Positions 10,942 to 18,602 of a stretch of 44,293 nucleotides of DNA are shown in pieces. Source of the stretch: Legionellaceae bacterium (lineage in GTDB: Bacteria > Pseudomonadota > Gammaproteobacteria > Legionellales > Legionellaceae). Below the pieces are notes generated by a model. That model had not been told where the DNA came from and searched no databases. It worked only from the letters and a program-made list of their open reading frames with translations. The first letter of the stretch is position 1, and every line of letters starts with the position of its first letter. The position numbers were made by a program, and so were the translations under genes. The stretch is from positions 1 through 44,293 of the forward strand of contig JARGNP010000017.1 in assembly GCA_029210265.1 (NCBI GenBank), read 5' to 3'.

Positions 10942-11990
10942 GTTGATTCCTCTATAAAATTATCTTGAGTATTCACTTGCCAATCAAGCGTAACTTTGAG
11001 GTTATCCCCCATCGCTTCCCATGCAATATGCTTTGCTTGAGCTAAAAAATCTTTTGGTGTGTTTTGTGTATATAACGACAGTGCTTGCGAGCCTAAAACT
11101 TTGGGTACCAAATATAAATACGTGCGTTGCACTAAATTATGTTGATGCAAGTAATTAAATAGCTCCGCGCCCGCTTCAACCCACACATCGTGGTAACCGA
11201 TACGTCCCAAATCATCAAGTATTGCGTGTAAATCAAGTTGATGCTCATCAGGCTTACCATGATATAGATGCAATTTTTTTGCTGTTTTATGAATATAAAG
11301 ATGTGTTGAAGCTTCTAAGCTGCGCGTGCGATCAAGCACAGCAACAGGTTTCGCCACCACAGCGTCTCCCACGCGTGCATTGAGCAATGGATTATCTGCT
11401 TGAATTGTTTTGGCCGTTGTCAAAATCACATCCGTATGTAACCGCTCTTGATGTGTGAAATCAGCGCAGGCAGCATTGGATAACGTCGTGCGCGCACCGC
11501 CCTCACCTGCGATCTTGCCATCGAACGTTTGCGCCATTTTCACCGTAACCCAAGGTCGACCTGTTTTAAACCAAAACGTATAGCTTTCATAAAATTTATT
11601 AATCACAGGCATTGGGTAATGCAGTACATCAATACCATGTGCTTTCAGTAACGCGGGTGTATTATTTTCAGCAACGACAGGGTTCGGATCGGCGTACGCA
11701 TACACCACTTGTTTTACACGACGAGCAATCAATGCATCGACGCAGGGTTGTGTCCTTCCCCAATGGTTACAGGGCTCGAGCGTCACATAAACCGTGATGT
11801 CTGAACAATCCTCAGGCAACATCTGAACTAATACCTGTTCCGCATGGGGTTGACCCACGCCAGGATGAAAGGCTTGTGCTATAATATTTTCAGCACGCAC
11901 AGCAACAGCACCTACAGAAGGATTAGGCGCTGTTTGGCCACGTCGAAGACGTGCTTGCTCGAGTGCTGCTAGCAGAAATTGCTCGTGCAT
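10926..11990 (-). CDS. ribD: Riboflavin deaminase/reductase RibD
   Basis: This is a 354-residue bifunctional enzyme. The N-terminal cytidine-deaminase-like domain has the zinc ligands HAE and the LEPCNHWGRTQPC motif. It deaminates the pyrimidine formed from GTP. The C-terminal reductase domain has VKMAQTFDGKIA, the NADPH-binding DVILTTAKTIQADNPLLNAR and WVEAGAELF, and reduces the ribosyl side chain. It is the first gene of the ribD-ribE-ribBA-ribH-pyrG-kdsA run. Only 63 bp separate it from the divergent bepA start, too little for an FMN riboswitch, so the operon is not under the usual FMN-sensing leader. The acidic C-terminal tail overlaps ribE. Confidence 0.96.
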   Translation of the reverse strand: MHEQFLLAALEQARLRRGQTAPNPSVGAVAVRAENIIAQAFHPGVGQPHAEQVLVQMLPEDCSDITVYVTLEPCNHWGRTQPCVDALIARRVKQVVYAYADPNPVVAENNTPALLKAHGIDVLHYPMPVINKFYESYTFWFKTGRPWVTVKMAQTFDGKIAGEGGARTTLSNAACADFTHQERLHTDVILTTAKTIQADNPLLNARVGDAVVAKPVAVLDRTRSLEASTHLYIHKTAKKLHLYHGKPDEHQLDLHAILDDLGRIGYHDVWVEAGAELFNYLHQHNLVQRTYLYLVPKVLGSQALSLYTQNTPKDFLAQAKHIAWEAMGDNLKVTLDWQVNTQDNFIEESTCSQD

Positions 11991-12010
11991 AATTCAGTCA
12001 CTGTGGAAAA

Positions 12011-12038
12011 AGTATGTGTATGATAACAAATTATTCAA
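12011..12038 (-). promoter_or_regulatory. Possible promoter of the riboflavin-pyrG-kdsA operon
   Basis: On the minus strand TTGAAT, a 16-nt spacer and CATACT lie about 20 nt before ribD. The boxes match consensus at four of six positions each, so this is tentative. No riboswitch-like sequence fits in the short space shared with bepA. Confidence 0.35.
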
Positions 12039-12053
12039 TTTTTGAGTAGCCTC

Positions 12054-13481
12054 ATGCCTCGATCAAAACAAAGAATAGGCTTAAACCATCGCATAAAATC
12101 ATGCATGCTTGCTCTGGTTATACTATCTCTGCTTTTGAATAACACAGCCTTTGCTTTTTCAGCTTATTCAAATAGCGAGCTTGATGAGCTCGAAAAAGAA
12201 TTTGTCGCAGAAATAAATCAATCCAACAGCGTACTTCGTGATCCGCTAAGCAATCAGTATCTAACGCAACTCGGACAAAAGCTTGCCACACATAGCGATC
12301 AAGTCCCTCCTACTTTTTTTATTGTTAAATCAGATGAAATTAATGCCTTTGCAGGACCCGGTGGGCATATAGGCATCAACAGTGAGCTCTTTTTATTAAG
12401 CGAGCATGAAAGCGAGCTTGCTGCTGTACTTGCGCATGAAATTGCACACGTTCGTCAACATCACCTCTACCGCATGCTTGAACATCAGCATCGCATGAAA
12501 GTACCGATGCTTGCCTCCATGCTCGCAGCCATAGCACTTGGGGCGATTATTCCCGGCATTGGAAATGGCGCCATCATGGCAGCTATGGGTGGATTTGCCC
12601 AAGACAGCATTAACTTTATTCGTTCCAACGAAAAAGAAGCTGACCGCATTGGAATCGACATGCTCAAACGCGCCGGATTTGATCCACGCGGCATGATTCA
12701 TTTTTTTCAACGCATGCGAGAAAATGCACGCTATTATTCGGCCAATGTTCCAACGATCTTGCGAACACATCCCATGGATGATGACAGAATTGTCGAAGCA
12801 GAGCATCGAACCAACCTTCTGTCACCTAAAAACGTCCCCGACACGCTTGGATATCAACTGACAAAAGAACGTATTCGCGTTCTAACAGCCAAGCACAATA
12901 AAAAGTTATTAGATTACTATGCCAATCGTTGTCCGCAATCAGAAACCAACGATAATGCTTGTCTCTATGGGCGAGCACTTGCTTTACTTAAAACAAACCA
13001 CTATCAAGCAGCCTATACGCAACTCCAAAGCCTGGCCGCTGAAGATCATGAAAATTTTTATTACGCACTCGCCATCAGTGAAGCTGGGGCTGGCATTGGC
13101 CACAGTGATGAAGCCATAAATCGACTCCATACCCTTCATGCAAACTATCCCGGAAACTACCCGGTGATCATGACACTTGCAAAAATTTTATCTGCAACCA
13201 ACCATCCTGACGAAGCATCAACGGTGTTGCTTCAAGCAAGCCGAACATTTCCAACCGACTTGCCGGTATGCCATGCCCTTGCGCGCGCACAATCTAACAA
13301 TCATCTAAAAGCCTATGCTTATTTTACTTATGCCCAATGTCATTTACTCCAAGGACAACGAAAAGAAGCCCGGCGGTTATTTAAACTCGCGAAAACACTG
13401 GTTAAACACGATCGATTTCTTCAAGCTCGTATCGATGCAAAACTCGATGAAATTAAAGAAGATATCAGGGCTGATAAATAA
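12054..13481 (+). CDS. bepA: BepA-family M48 metalloprotease with TPR domain
   Basis: BepA (YfgC) is a periplasmic protease-chaperone that helps LptD mature and removes stalled outer-membrane proteins at the BAM complex. From the ATG at 12054 the protein has 475 residues. A TTG 12 nt upstream is in frame, but GAG lies 7 nt before this ATG. It has a signal peptide ending near AFAF, then the M48 peptidase domain with FAGPGGHIGIN, the zinc motif HEIAH and the downstream Glu in NEKEADRIG. The hydrophobic stretch between them (about residues 145-180) is the active-site plug region seen in the family. The C-terminal half is a TPR array. It is functionally linked to BamD, encoded in this same window. 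Its last 17 bp overlap the convergent diguanylate cyclase gene. Confidence 0.92.
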   Translation: MPRSKQRIGLNHRIKSCMLALVILSLLLNNTAFAFSAYSNSELDELEKEFVAEINQSNSVLRDPLSNQYLTQLGQKLATHSDQVPPTFFIVKSDEINAFAGPGGHIGINSELFLLSEHESELAAVLAHEIAHVRQHHLYRMLEHQHRMKVPMLASMLAAIALGAIIPGIGNGAIMAAMGGFAQDSINFIRSNEKEADRIGIDMLKRAGFDPRGMIHFFQRMRENARYYSANVPTILRTHPMDDDRIVEAEHRTNLLSPKNVPDTLGYQLTKERIRVLTAKHNKKLLDYYANRCPQSETNDNACLYGRALALLKTNHYQAAYTQLQSLAAEDHENFYYALAISEAGAGIGHSDEAINRLHTLHANYPGNYPVIMTLAKILSATNHPDEASTVLLQASRTFPTDLPVCHALARAQSNNHLKAYAYFTYAQCHLLQGQRKEARRLFKLAKTLVKHDRFLQARIDAKLDEIKEDIRADK

Positions 13482-14799
13482 CATAAGCCTTTTTTTTCTT
13501 ATGTTTCTTCGCTGAATACATCGCTTCATCCGCATGCTTCAAAAGATGTTCAGAGGACCGCCCAGATTCAGGATAAACAGCAACCCCAATGCTTACCTTT
13601 ATCATAATCTTCTTTTTTTCAAGATAAACCGGCATTGAAACGGCTTTCAATATTTTATCTAAAGCCGTTTGAATCGCTTCATCAGACGACGTTCCATCTA
13701 AAATCAAACAAAATTCATCTCCCGCAAAACGCGCAAAAAAATCATTACGACGTATCACTTGAGACACTGATTTAGCTAGATGCTTCAAAACTAAATCACC
13801 GACATGATGCCCGTATTTATCATTGATTTGCTTGAATCTATCACAATCTAAAAAACACACGGAGAAATGATCTGAACCACGGTTCGAGCGCCCTATAATC
13901 GTATTTAGATGCTCTAAACAATACCTGCGGTTGGGTAATTCGGTCAAACCATCATACTGCGCCAACCGTTTTAATCGATTGACATAACCTGAATTCAAAG
14001 GTATCAGTTTCCAGCGAAATTTTAGAAACCATAAAAGAAACAAACTCACAAAACCGCCAAGCGTCGTGCAAAAAAGAATATACGCACGCTTCACGCATGC
14101 TTCGACATATGCTTTGCTAGGATATATATTAATATCCCAATCAGCCCCCAAGAATTGAAAAAATTCTCGGTGAATCAAAGGAATAGTCCAATCCGGAGAC
14201 ACGATTTCAGGCGTTATTTTATCAGACAAAGCAAGAAAATAGCCTTTCATGATTTCCTGCTTCAAGTCTTCATCAAGAATTGTTTTTAAATTAAAGATCG
14301 CAAGCATCTGAGAACGCATATCATAAACACAAAGCGATCCACCCAAAGAAACTATTTTCATCTGCTGATAGTTTTTAATCAACTCAGGGTGTTTTTCCAT
14401 CAGTTTGTCACATTGGCTTTTAGAGGTTAATGCGCCTGTTTGTGTGGTGTGAGGATTAAATAAAACAACCGATCCTTTAGAACCCACAGGAGGAAATACT
14501 ATGGCTTCAAGCCCATGATTATTTTTAAACTGAAGATTTACATCATCCACAACATCTGAGTATGCTTGATAATCTTGATGAGTTACTTGAGAAAATATTT
14601 TTTTCACGGCCAGCAAATGATGTTCAACGTTCGATGAAAACGTTACACGAAGTTGTCGCGCGGTTGTTACCGATTCACGTTGCAGGCGTTTAATTTCATG
14701 AGGTTTGATCATAAATTGCCAACAAAGCAGTATAACCAAAATCCCTAGTGAAGCAACAAGACACGCTCTTGCTTTCCAAACGATTGAAGGAGACAACAT
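13465..14799 (-). CDS. Membrane-bound diguanylate cyclase (AGDEF variant)
   Basis: This 444-residue GGDEF protein should make cyclic di-GMP at the inner membrane. It starts at an ATG with AAGGAG 9 nt upstream. A transmembrane helix (about residues 11-31) leads into a periplasmic sensor domain of about 200 residues, and a second helix (about 238-260) joins the cytosolic GGDEF domain. The domain has YDGLTELPNRR, DCDRFKQINDKYGHHVGD and the signature FAGDEF at residues 359-363. The first Gly of GGDEF is Ala, a substitution found in some active cyclases. An RRND motif (350-353) five residues before it fits the inhibitory I-site, so product feedback is expected. There is no EAL domain. The periplasmic part is not a family I can name and its two Cys residues may form a disulfide. 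Confidence 0.9.
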   Translation of the reverse strand: MLSPSIVWKARACLVASLGILVILLCWQFMIKPHEIKRLQRESVTTARQLRVTFSSNVEHHLLAVKKIFSQVTHQDYQAYSDVVDDVNLQFKNNHGLEAIVFPPVGSKGSVVLFNPHTTQTGALTSKSQCDKLMEKHPELIKNYQQMKIVSLGGSLCVYDMRSQMLAIFNLKTILDEDLKQEIMKGYFLALSDKITPEIVSPDWTIPLIHREFFQFLGADWDINIYPSKAYVEACVKRAYILFCTTLGGFVSLFLLWFLKFRWKLIPLNSGYVNRLKRLAQYDGLTELPNRRYCLEHLNTIIGRSNRGSDHFSVCFLDCDRFKQINDKYGHHVGDLVLKHLAKSVSQVIRRNDFFARFAGDEFCLILDGTSSDEAIQTALDKILKAVSMPVYLEKKKIMIKVSIGVAVYPESGRSSEHLLKHADEAMYSAKKHKKKKAYVIYQP

Positions 14800-14900
14800 T
14801 GGGCAGCACTCCTTGTCTGCATACTCATGTTCCTATAGTTTACTTTTTTTAGGTCACGACAACAACTTTTAGATTAAATTAAGCTCAAAGCCGTCATTTT

Positions 14901-15656
14901 TTATAAAATACTATCTTGTGAAAGCCAGGCCTCAGCCTGTTTAAGGTCTTCTAACGTATTAATATCTTGCCGTGGTGCTACGCAGGCTTCATCCACTTGA
15001 ATTGCATAACCTGACCATAAAACACGCAATTGCTCCAGCGCTTCCACGGCTTCTAAAGAACAAACCGGCCATGTAACCATATTCAATAAGAAATCTTTCC
15101 TATATGCATACAAACCAATATGTCGAAACACATGCTTTAATACAACACCACCATCTCTAAAAGCAGGAATCGGGCTTCTTGAAAAATAAAGCGCTTGATT
15201 GTGAGCGTTCCGAATCACTTTGACAATATTGGGATTAACATACTCTTCTTCAGACTGAATCGGTGCACAAAGTGTTGCCATGGACGTATTATTTGAAGCA
15301 ACCAAACTCATGGCTACTTGCCGAATGAGTGCCGGCGGCATTAACGGCTCATCACCCTGAACATTCACAATCACGGCATCCGAAGGCAAGCCTAAGGTAT
15401 CAACCGCTTCGGCCACACGATCGGTTCCACTGGGATGCTTATCTGAAGTCATCACAACCTGTGCCCCAAAACGCGTCGCTTCTTCGGCAATCGCAACATG
15501 ATCGGTTGCAATCGTTATACTTGCAGCGCCTGCTTGCTTTGCCTGCTCATATACACGCGCTAAGACGGTTTGTCCGCCAAGCGACATCAGGAGTTTTCCC
15601 GGGCAACGGTGCGAAGCATAACGCGCAGGAATCACCACATGAAAATCAGTGCTCAC
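14901..15656 (-). CDS. kdsB: CMP-KDO synthetase KdsB
   Basis: KdsB activates KDO with CTP to CMP-KDO, the donor used to glycosylate lipid A. The 251-residue protein starts [19 protein letters not shown], the nucleotide-binding signature, followed by [39 protein letters not shown] (metal-binding Asp) and [12 protein letters not shown], then the RHIGLYAYR segment. All are canonical. The start overlaps the ycaR stop by 4 bp, matching the ycaR-kdsB pairing seen in many Gammaproteobacteria. With kdsA and pyrG in the same window, most of the KDO supply line is local. lpxK, a frequent neighbour elsewhere, is not present here. Confidence 0.96.
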   Translation of the reverse strand: MSTDFHVVIPARYASHRCPGKLLMSLGGQTVLARVYEQAKQAGAASITIATDHVAIAEEATRFGAQVVMTSDKHPSGTDRVAEAVDTLGLPSDAVIVNVQGDEPLMPPALIRQVAMSLVASNNTSMATLCAPIQSEEEYVNPNIVKVIRNAHNQALYFSRSPIPAFRDGGVVLKHVFRHIGLYAYRKDFLLNMVTWPVCSLEAVEALEQLRVLWSGYAIQVDEACVAPRQDINTLEDLKQAEAWLSQDSIL

Positions 15657-15832
15657 AATGCTTCCTTTTCATCAAGTGTAATCGAGCGCGCTTCTTGCTC
15701 AAGCATCACAGGAATACCATCCCGAATAGGATAAGCAAGCCTATCAAAGCGACATACAAGCTCATTTTTTTCTAATAATAATGCCCCTTTACATAAGGGA
15801 CAGGCCATCATGGCTAATAATTTTTTATCCAC
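15653..15832 (-). CDS. ycaR: Trm112/YcaR-family small zinc-ribbon protein
   Basis: I start this at a GTG at 15832, which has GGAGG 8 nt upstream and gives a 59-residue protein opening with [16 protein letters not shown]. An upstream ATG in frame would add residues not typical of the family and run back into tsaB. The family pattern is clear: a CPLCKG zinc knuckle near the N-terminus, a single later Cys ([20 protein letters not shown]) and an acidic tail. YcaR proteins sit next to kdsB in many genomes. Their role is not settled, though Trm112 relatives activate methyltransferases. Only two Cys belong to a visible CxxC pair, so full zinc binding is uncertain. It overlaps kdsB by 4 bp and follows tsaB by 4 bp. 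Confidence 0.9.
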   Translation of the reverse strand: MDKKLLAMMACPLCKGALLLEKNELVCRFDRLAYPIRDGIPVMLEQEARSITLDEKEAL

Positions 15833-15836
15833 GCGT

Positions 15837-16508
15837 TTATCCTCCGGTGACCTGTTGACGAACGTACGTAGGCATCGCAGCATCGGCTGTGACTGACGGA
15901 ATACGACCTGTTTTCACCACCTGTATCATGGCATCTGCACGCGGAAAAATTTCGCGCGTACATACAATCGCATCATGTAACTCTGATGGCAGTGAGTCCA
16001 GATAAGCTTCATAACCCGTACCCACAAGATATATGGGTGTATTGGCCGGCACACATACTTCTTCTGCGGCACTTACGCATGGCATCTGCTCTGGTGACGG
16101 TTCTAATGATTCGGGATCGAACATCCAATACACTTGATTCATACGTGCATCCATCATCGCTAAGACGCGAGTATTAGGCGGCAAGGCCTGTGTTTTTATA
16201 TCTGCTTTGGCAGCAATGGCGCGTAAACTCCCGACAGGATACAACGGCAAATCATGTGCATAGGCAAGGCCTTTGGCTACACTGCAGGCAATACGAAGTC
16301 CTGTAAAACTACCCGGCCCTTCGCCAAACACAATACCGTCTAAATCTTTAAGCTCAGTCCCTGCCGATGATAAGACACGCTCAACCATTGAAAGCAGCAC
16401 GCGTGCATGCTCACGTATTTCAAACGCTTCTTCAATAAACATAGCGCCGTCAAATTCTAAGGCAACAGATGCCTGAGATGTCGAGGTGTCAATAGCTAAC
16501 AAATTCAT
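15837..16508 (-). CDS. tsaB: tRNA t6A synthesis protein TsaB
   Basis: TsaB (YeaZ) pairs with TsaD in the complex that adds threonylcarbamoyl to A37 of ANN-decoding tRNAs. The protein has the ASKHA fold signatures: [17 protein letters not shown] at the start, then [20 protein letters not shown], the TsaD-binding helical region. I chose the ATG at 16508 (223 residues) because it matches the conserved family start and overlaps the fdxA stop as ATGA. An ATG four codons earlier at 16520 is possible. It has degenerate catalytic features, as is normal for TsaB, which acts as a scaffold. It lies 4 bp before ycaR. TsaD, TsaC and TsaE are not in this window. Confidence 0.94.
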   Translation of the reverse strand: MNLLAIDTSTSQASVALEFDGAMFIEEAFEIREHARVLLSMVERVLSSAGTELKDLDGIVFGEGPGSFTGLRIACSVAKGLAYAHDLPLYPVGSLRAIAAKADIKTQALPPNTRVLAMMDARMNQVYWMFDPESLEPSPEQMPCVSAAEEVCVPANTPIYLVGTGYEAYLDSLPSELHDAIVCTREIFPRADAMIQVVKTGRIPSVTADAAMPTYVRQQVTGG

Positions 16509-16843
16509 TTTTTGGGCCATGCTCGCTCTAAATATTGCAACTTACCGTCTTTTCCTTCCCAGCTCTCAGCATCAGGTGGACCATCTTTTTGTACGGTAAT
16601 ATTAGGCCAAACCTGTGCAAGCTCAGCATTGAGCTCAAGAAATGGTTTTTGAGTTTCGGTCATGTCATCTTCAGATATAATCGCATCCACCGGACACTCA
16701 GGCTCACATAAAGCGCAGTCAATGCACTCATCTGGATCAATCACTAAAAAATTAGGGCCTTCGTAGAAGCAATCAACGGGACATACCTCAACACAATCGG
16801 TGTATTTGCATTTAATGCACTGCTCTGTAACAAGAAACGTCAT
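16505..16843 (-). CDS. fdxA: 7Fe-8S ferredoxin FdxA
   Basis: This 112-residue ferredoxin carries one [3Fe-4S] and one [4Fe-4S] cluster. The first motif is [18 protein letters not shown] and the second [16 protein letters not shown], the arrangement of the Azotobacter FdI-like family widespread in Proteobacteria. The C-terminal extension of about 45 residues ([13 protein letters not shown] and on) is typical. It shuttles electrons in the cytosol. The partner is not evident here. It is the first gene of fdxA-tsaB-ycaR-kdsB and overlaps tsaB by 4 bp through ATGA. A promoter candidate lies 24-52 nt upstream. Confidence 0.95.
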   Translation of the reverse strand: MTFLVTEQCIKCKYTDCVEVCPVDCFYEGPNFLVIDPDECIDCALCEPECPVDAIISEDDMTETQKPFLELNAELAQVWPNITVQKDGPPDAESWEGKDGKLQYLERAWPKK

Positions 16844-16866
16844 GACTCCCTCACCTCAACATAGCC

Positions 16867-16895
16867 TATATGATCTAGATAATCTATATGGTCAA
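16867..16895 (-). promoter_or_regulatory. Putative promoter of fdxA
   Basis: On the minus strand TTGACC (five of six matches), a 17-nt spacer and CATATA lie 24 nt before the fdxA ATG. Two CATATAG direct repeats occur in the spacer and -10 area. The weak -10 makes it tentative. Confidence 0.45.
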
Positions 16896-16969
16896 AAAAT
16901 ATATGGGTGATTAAATCATATTCCATGCTTTCATGCTAGAGATAAACGAGAGATAAGAAAGATGAAGTA

Positions 16970-17056
16970 TGGTGCCCAGGGCCGGAGTCGAACCGGCACG
17001 AGATTGCTCTCGAGGGATTTTAAGTCCCTTGCGTCTACCTGTTTCGCCACCTGGGC
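16970..17056 (-). tRNA. tRNA-Leu (anticodon TAA)
   Basis: This class II tRNA has a GCCCAGG acceptor paired with CCTGGGC, a CTTAAAA anticodon loop, a long variable arm, a GGTTCGACTCC T-arm and an encoded CCA. It is third in the tRNA-Gly/Cys/Leu group after pgsA. The E. coli leuZ gene at the same position also has anticodon UAA. Confidence 0.96.
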
Positions 17057-17069
17057 ATACATCATGTTC

Positions 17070-17143
17070 TGGAGGCTGAGGCCGGAATCGAACCGGCGTA
17101 CGCGGCTTTGCAGGCCGCTGCATGACCACTCTGCCACACAGCC
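17070..17143 (-). tRNA. tRNA-Cys (anticodon GCA)
   Basis: The anticodon stem GCGGC/GCCGC encloses CTGCAAA, so the anticodon is GCA. The discriminator is U, a cysteine identity element, and CCA is encoded. One acceptor pair (position 6-67) appears to be T-T. It lies 13 bp before tRNA-Leu. Confidence 0.95.
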
Positions 17144-17147
17144 AAGT

Positions 17148-17179
17148 AAAAAAAAAGCGACGGTACGTCGCGTTTTTTT
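17148..17179 (-). terminator. Terminator-like hairpin between tRNA-Gly and tRNA-Cys
   Basis: A perfect 6-bp stem (GCGACG/CGTCGC, 17157-17171) with a 3-nt loop is flanked by A9 on the left and T7 on the right. It therefore looks like an intrinsic terminator on both strands. On the tRNA-coding strand the T-run follows the hairpin directly, upstream of tRNA-Cys and tRNA-Leu. Confidence 0.7.
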
Positions 17180-17253
17180 GGAGCGGGAAACGAGGTTCGA
17201 ACTCGCGACCCCAACCTTGGCAAGGTTGTGCTCTACCACTGAGCTATTCCCGC
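17179..17253 (-). tRNA. tRNA-Gly (anticodon GCC)
   Basis: The acceptor GCGGGAA pairs with TTCCCGC. The anticodon loop TTGCCAA gives GCC, the discriminator is U and CCA is encoded. It starts 67 bp after the pgsA stop, as glyW does in E. coli. Confidence 0.96.
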
Positions 17254-17320
17254 ACTTGAACGAGATGAATTTTACCGGAAATCACGTTCCTGTCAACACC
17301 TTTCAACACTTTTAAGCTAT

Positions 17321-17908
17321 TTATTTAGACTCTTTTTTCGTTAACTCAGACCAAGCCACAATCAAGTAAGCAATCATAGACCAAATCGTTAGGATAGCAG
17401 CTATATAAAGCAAAATAACACCGATCAAACCCAACCACGACATCATCGGTTTAAATGCCAATAATAAAATAACGGCGATCATTTGCATCGCTGTCTTAAT
17501 TTTTCCAACATAATTTACCGCAACGCTGGCTCGACTACCGATCTCAGCCATCCACTCTCGCAACGCTGAAATAATAATTTCACGTCCAACAATAATAATT
17601 GCCGGAATCGTAATGTAACCTCGATCGCCTGCTCCTACGAGTAAAAGCAAACTCGAAGCCACCAATAATTTATCAGCGACCGGATCGAGAAACGCTCCAA
17701 ACGAAGAAGTTTGTTTAAGTTTGCGAGCCAAATAACCATCTAACCAATCGGTGATGCTCGCAAGCACAAATATAGCCGCAGCAGCACTCTGTCCCCATGA
17801 CCAAGGTAAATAAAACACGATAATAAACACAGGAATCAAAGCAACCCGCGTTAACGTCAATGAATTAGGTAAGGTCGTTAATGTCCTCGTGCTCATACTC
17901 ATACTCAT
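17321..17908 (-). CDS. pgsA: CDP-diacylglycerol-glycerol-3-phosphate phosphatidyltransferase PgsA
   Basis: PgsA makes phosphatidylglycerol phosphate, the committed step to phosphatidylglycerol and cardiolipin, in the inner membrane. I start at the ATG at 17908 (195 residues), with AGAGG 7 nt upstream. A frame extending upstream into the HAD gene is not needed. The CDP-alcohol phosphotransferase motif is complete: DWLDGYLARKLKQTSSFGAF followed by LDPVADK, holding the DG, AR, G, D and D residues. Several membrane helices follow. It comes 22 bp after the HAD gene and is followed by tRNA-Gly, Cys and Leu in the same order as E. coli glyW-cysT-leuZ. Confidence 0.96.
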   Translation of the reverse strand: MSMSMSTRTLTTLPNSLTLTRVALIPVFIIVFYLPWSWGQSAAAAIFVLASITDWLDGYLARKLKQTSSFGAFLDPVADKLLVASSLLLLVGAGDRGYITIPAIIIVGREIIISALREWMAEIGSRASVAVNYVGKIKTAMQMIAVILLLAFKPMMSWLGLIGVILLYIAAILTIWSMIAYLIVAWSELTKKESK

Positions 17909-17930
17909 AACAAAGCCTCTTTTATTAGAT

Positions 17931-18587
17931 TTAGGCAGGCAATCCAAGATAACGCCCCAGGGTAGAAAAATCATCGAAAACCTGCAACGCTCCCGCTGCT
18001 TTTAGATCGTCACCCTGCTGATAATAAAAATCAACGCCAAGACTTGCAACATCCAGTGCTGAGGCCATTTCGATATCAGCTGTTGAATCACCGATCATCA
18101 ATGTATTTTCTACGGATGCTCCGGTGAGCTCTAAAATATCTTCGAGCATTTGTGGGCAAGGCTTCGCGGGCGCCTGATCTGCTGATCGCGTCACAGGAAA
18201 AAATAATTCCAACTCACTCACATGCAAAGCACGTTGCAATGCTTGAGAGCCTCGATTGGTTGCAATGGCTAGATCAATGCCGGCATGACGAAGTTGTTGG
18301 AGTAAATGCCTCACGCCAGGAAAAAGATACACAGCACCATGATTAGAAACCAATGCTTGCTGCACGCCCGCTAACAAACGTTCGTATTGATACAATGCTA
18401 AATCGGGAAAAATTTTCCGTACGGCTTTATCTAACCCCAACGCTACATATCGTCGCGCGCGTTGCACATCATAACCCCCTAGACCGAGCGCTTCTGACTC
18501 GGCTTTAAGTGCAGCATGAACATGACCTAAAGGATCACCTAAAGTCCCTTCCCAATCAAAAACAACGAGTTGATAAGGCATGTTCAT
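17931..18587 (-). CDS. HAD-family phosphatase, phosphoglycolate-phosphatase-like
   Basis: This 218-residue haloacid-dehalogenase hydrolase of subfamily IA has a helical cap after the first motif. Motif I reads FDWEGTLGD. In this family the usual pattern is DxDGT, so the second Asp, the general acid/base, is Glu here. The codon is clearly GAA. The remaining motifs are normal: IATNRGS (Thr of motif II), AKPCP (Lys of motif III) and MIGDSTADIEMA (acidic motif IV). The substrate is probably a small phosphate ester, but phosphoglycolate is not proven. It sits 15 bp after rluC and 22 bp before pgsA. HAD genes beside rluC are common in related bacteria. The start could be either of two ATGs two codons apart. 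Confidence 0.9.
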   Translation of the reverse strand: MNMPYQLVVFDWEGTLGDPLGHVHAALKAESEALGLGGYDVQRARRYVALGLDKAVRKIFPDLALYQYERLLAGVQQALVSNHGAVYLFPGVRHLLQQLRHAGIDLAIATNRGSQALQRALHVSELELFFPVTRSADQAPAKPCPQMLEDILELTGASVENTLMIGDSTADIEMASALDVASLGVDFYYQQGDDLKAAGALQVFDDFSTLGRYLGLPA

Positions 18588-18602
18588 GAGCGGATGTATC
18601 GC

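Noticed and set aside
11991..12053. FMN riboswitch upstream of ribD
   Set aside because: The space is only 63 bp and shared with the divergent bepA. No conserved riboswitch core is present.
16962..17315. Plus-strand reading frame across the Gly/Cys/Leu tRNA genes
   Set aside because: It is antisense to three tRNAs and gives the familiar spurious RSRTGT- and TRFELATPT-type peptides. It is not a gene.
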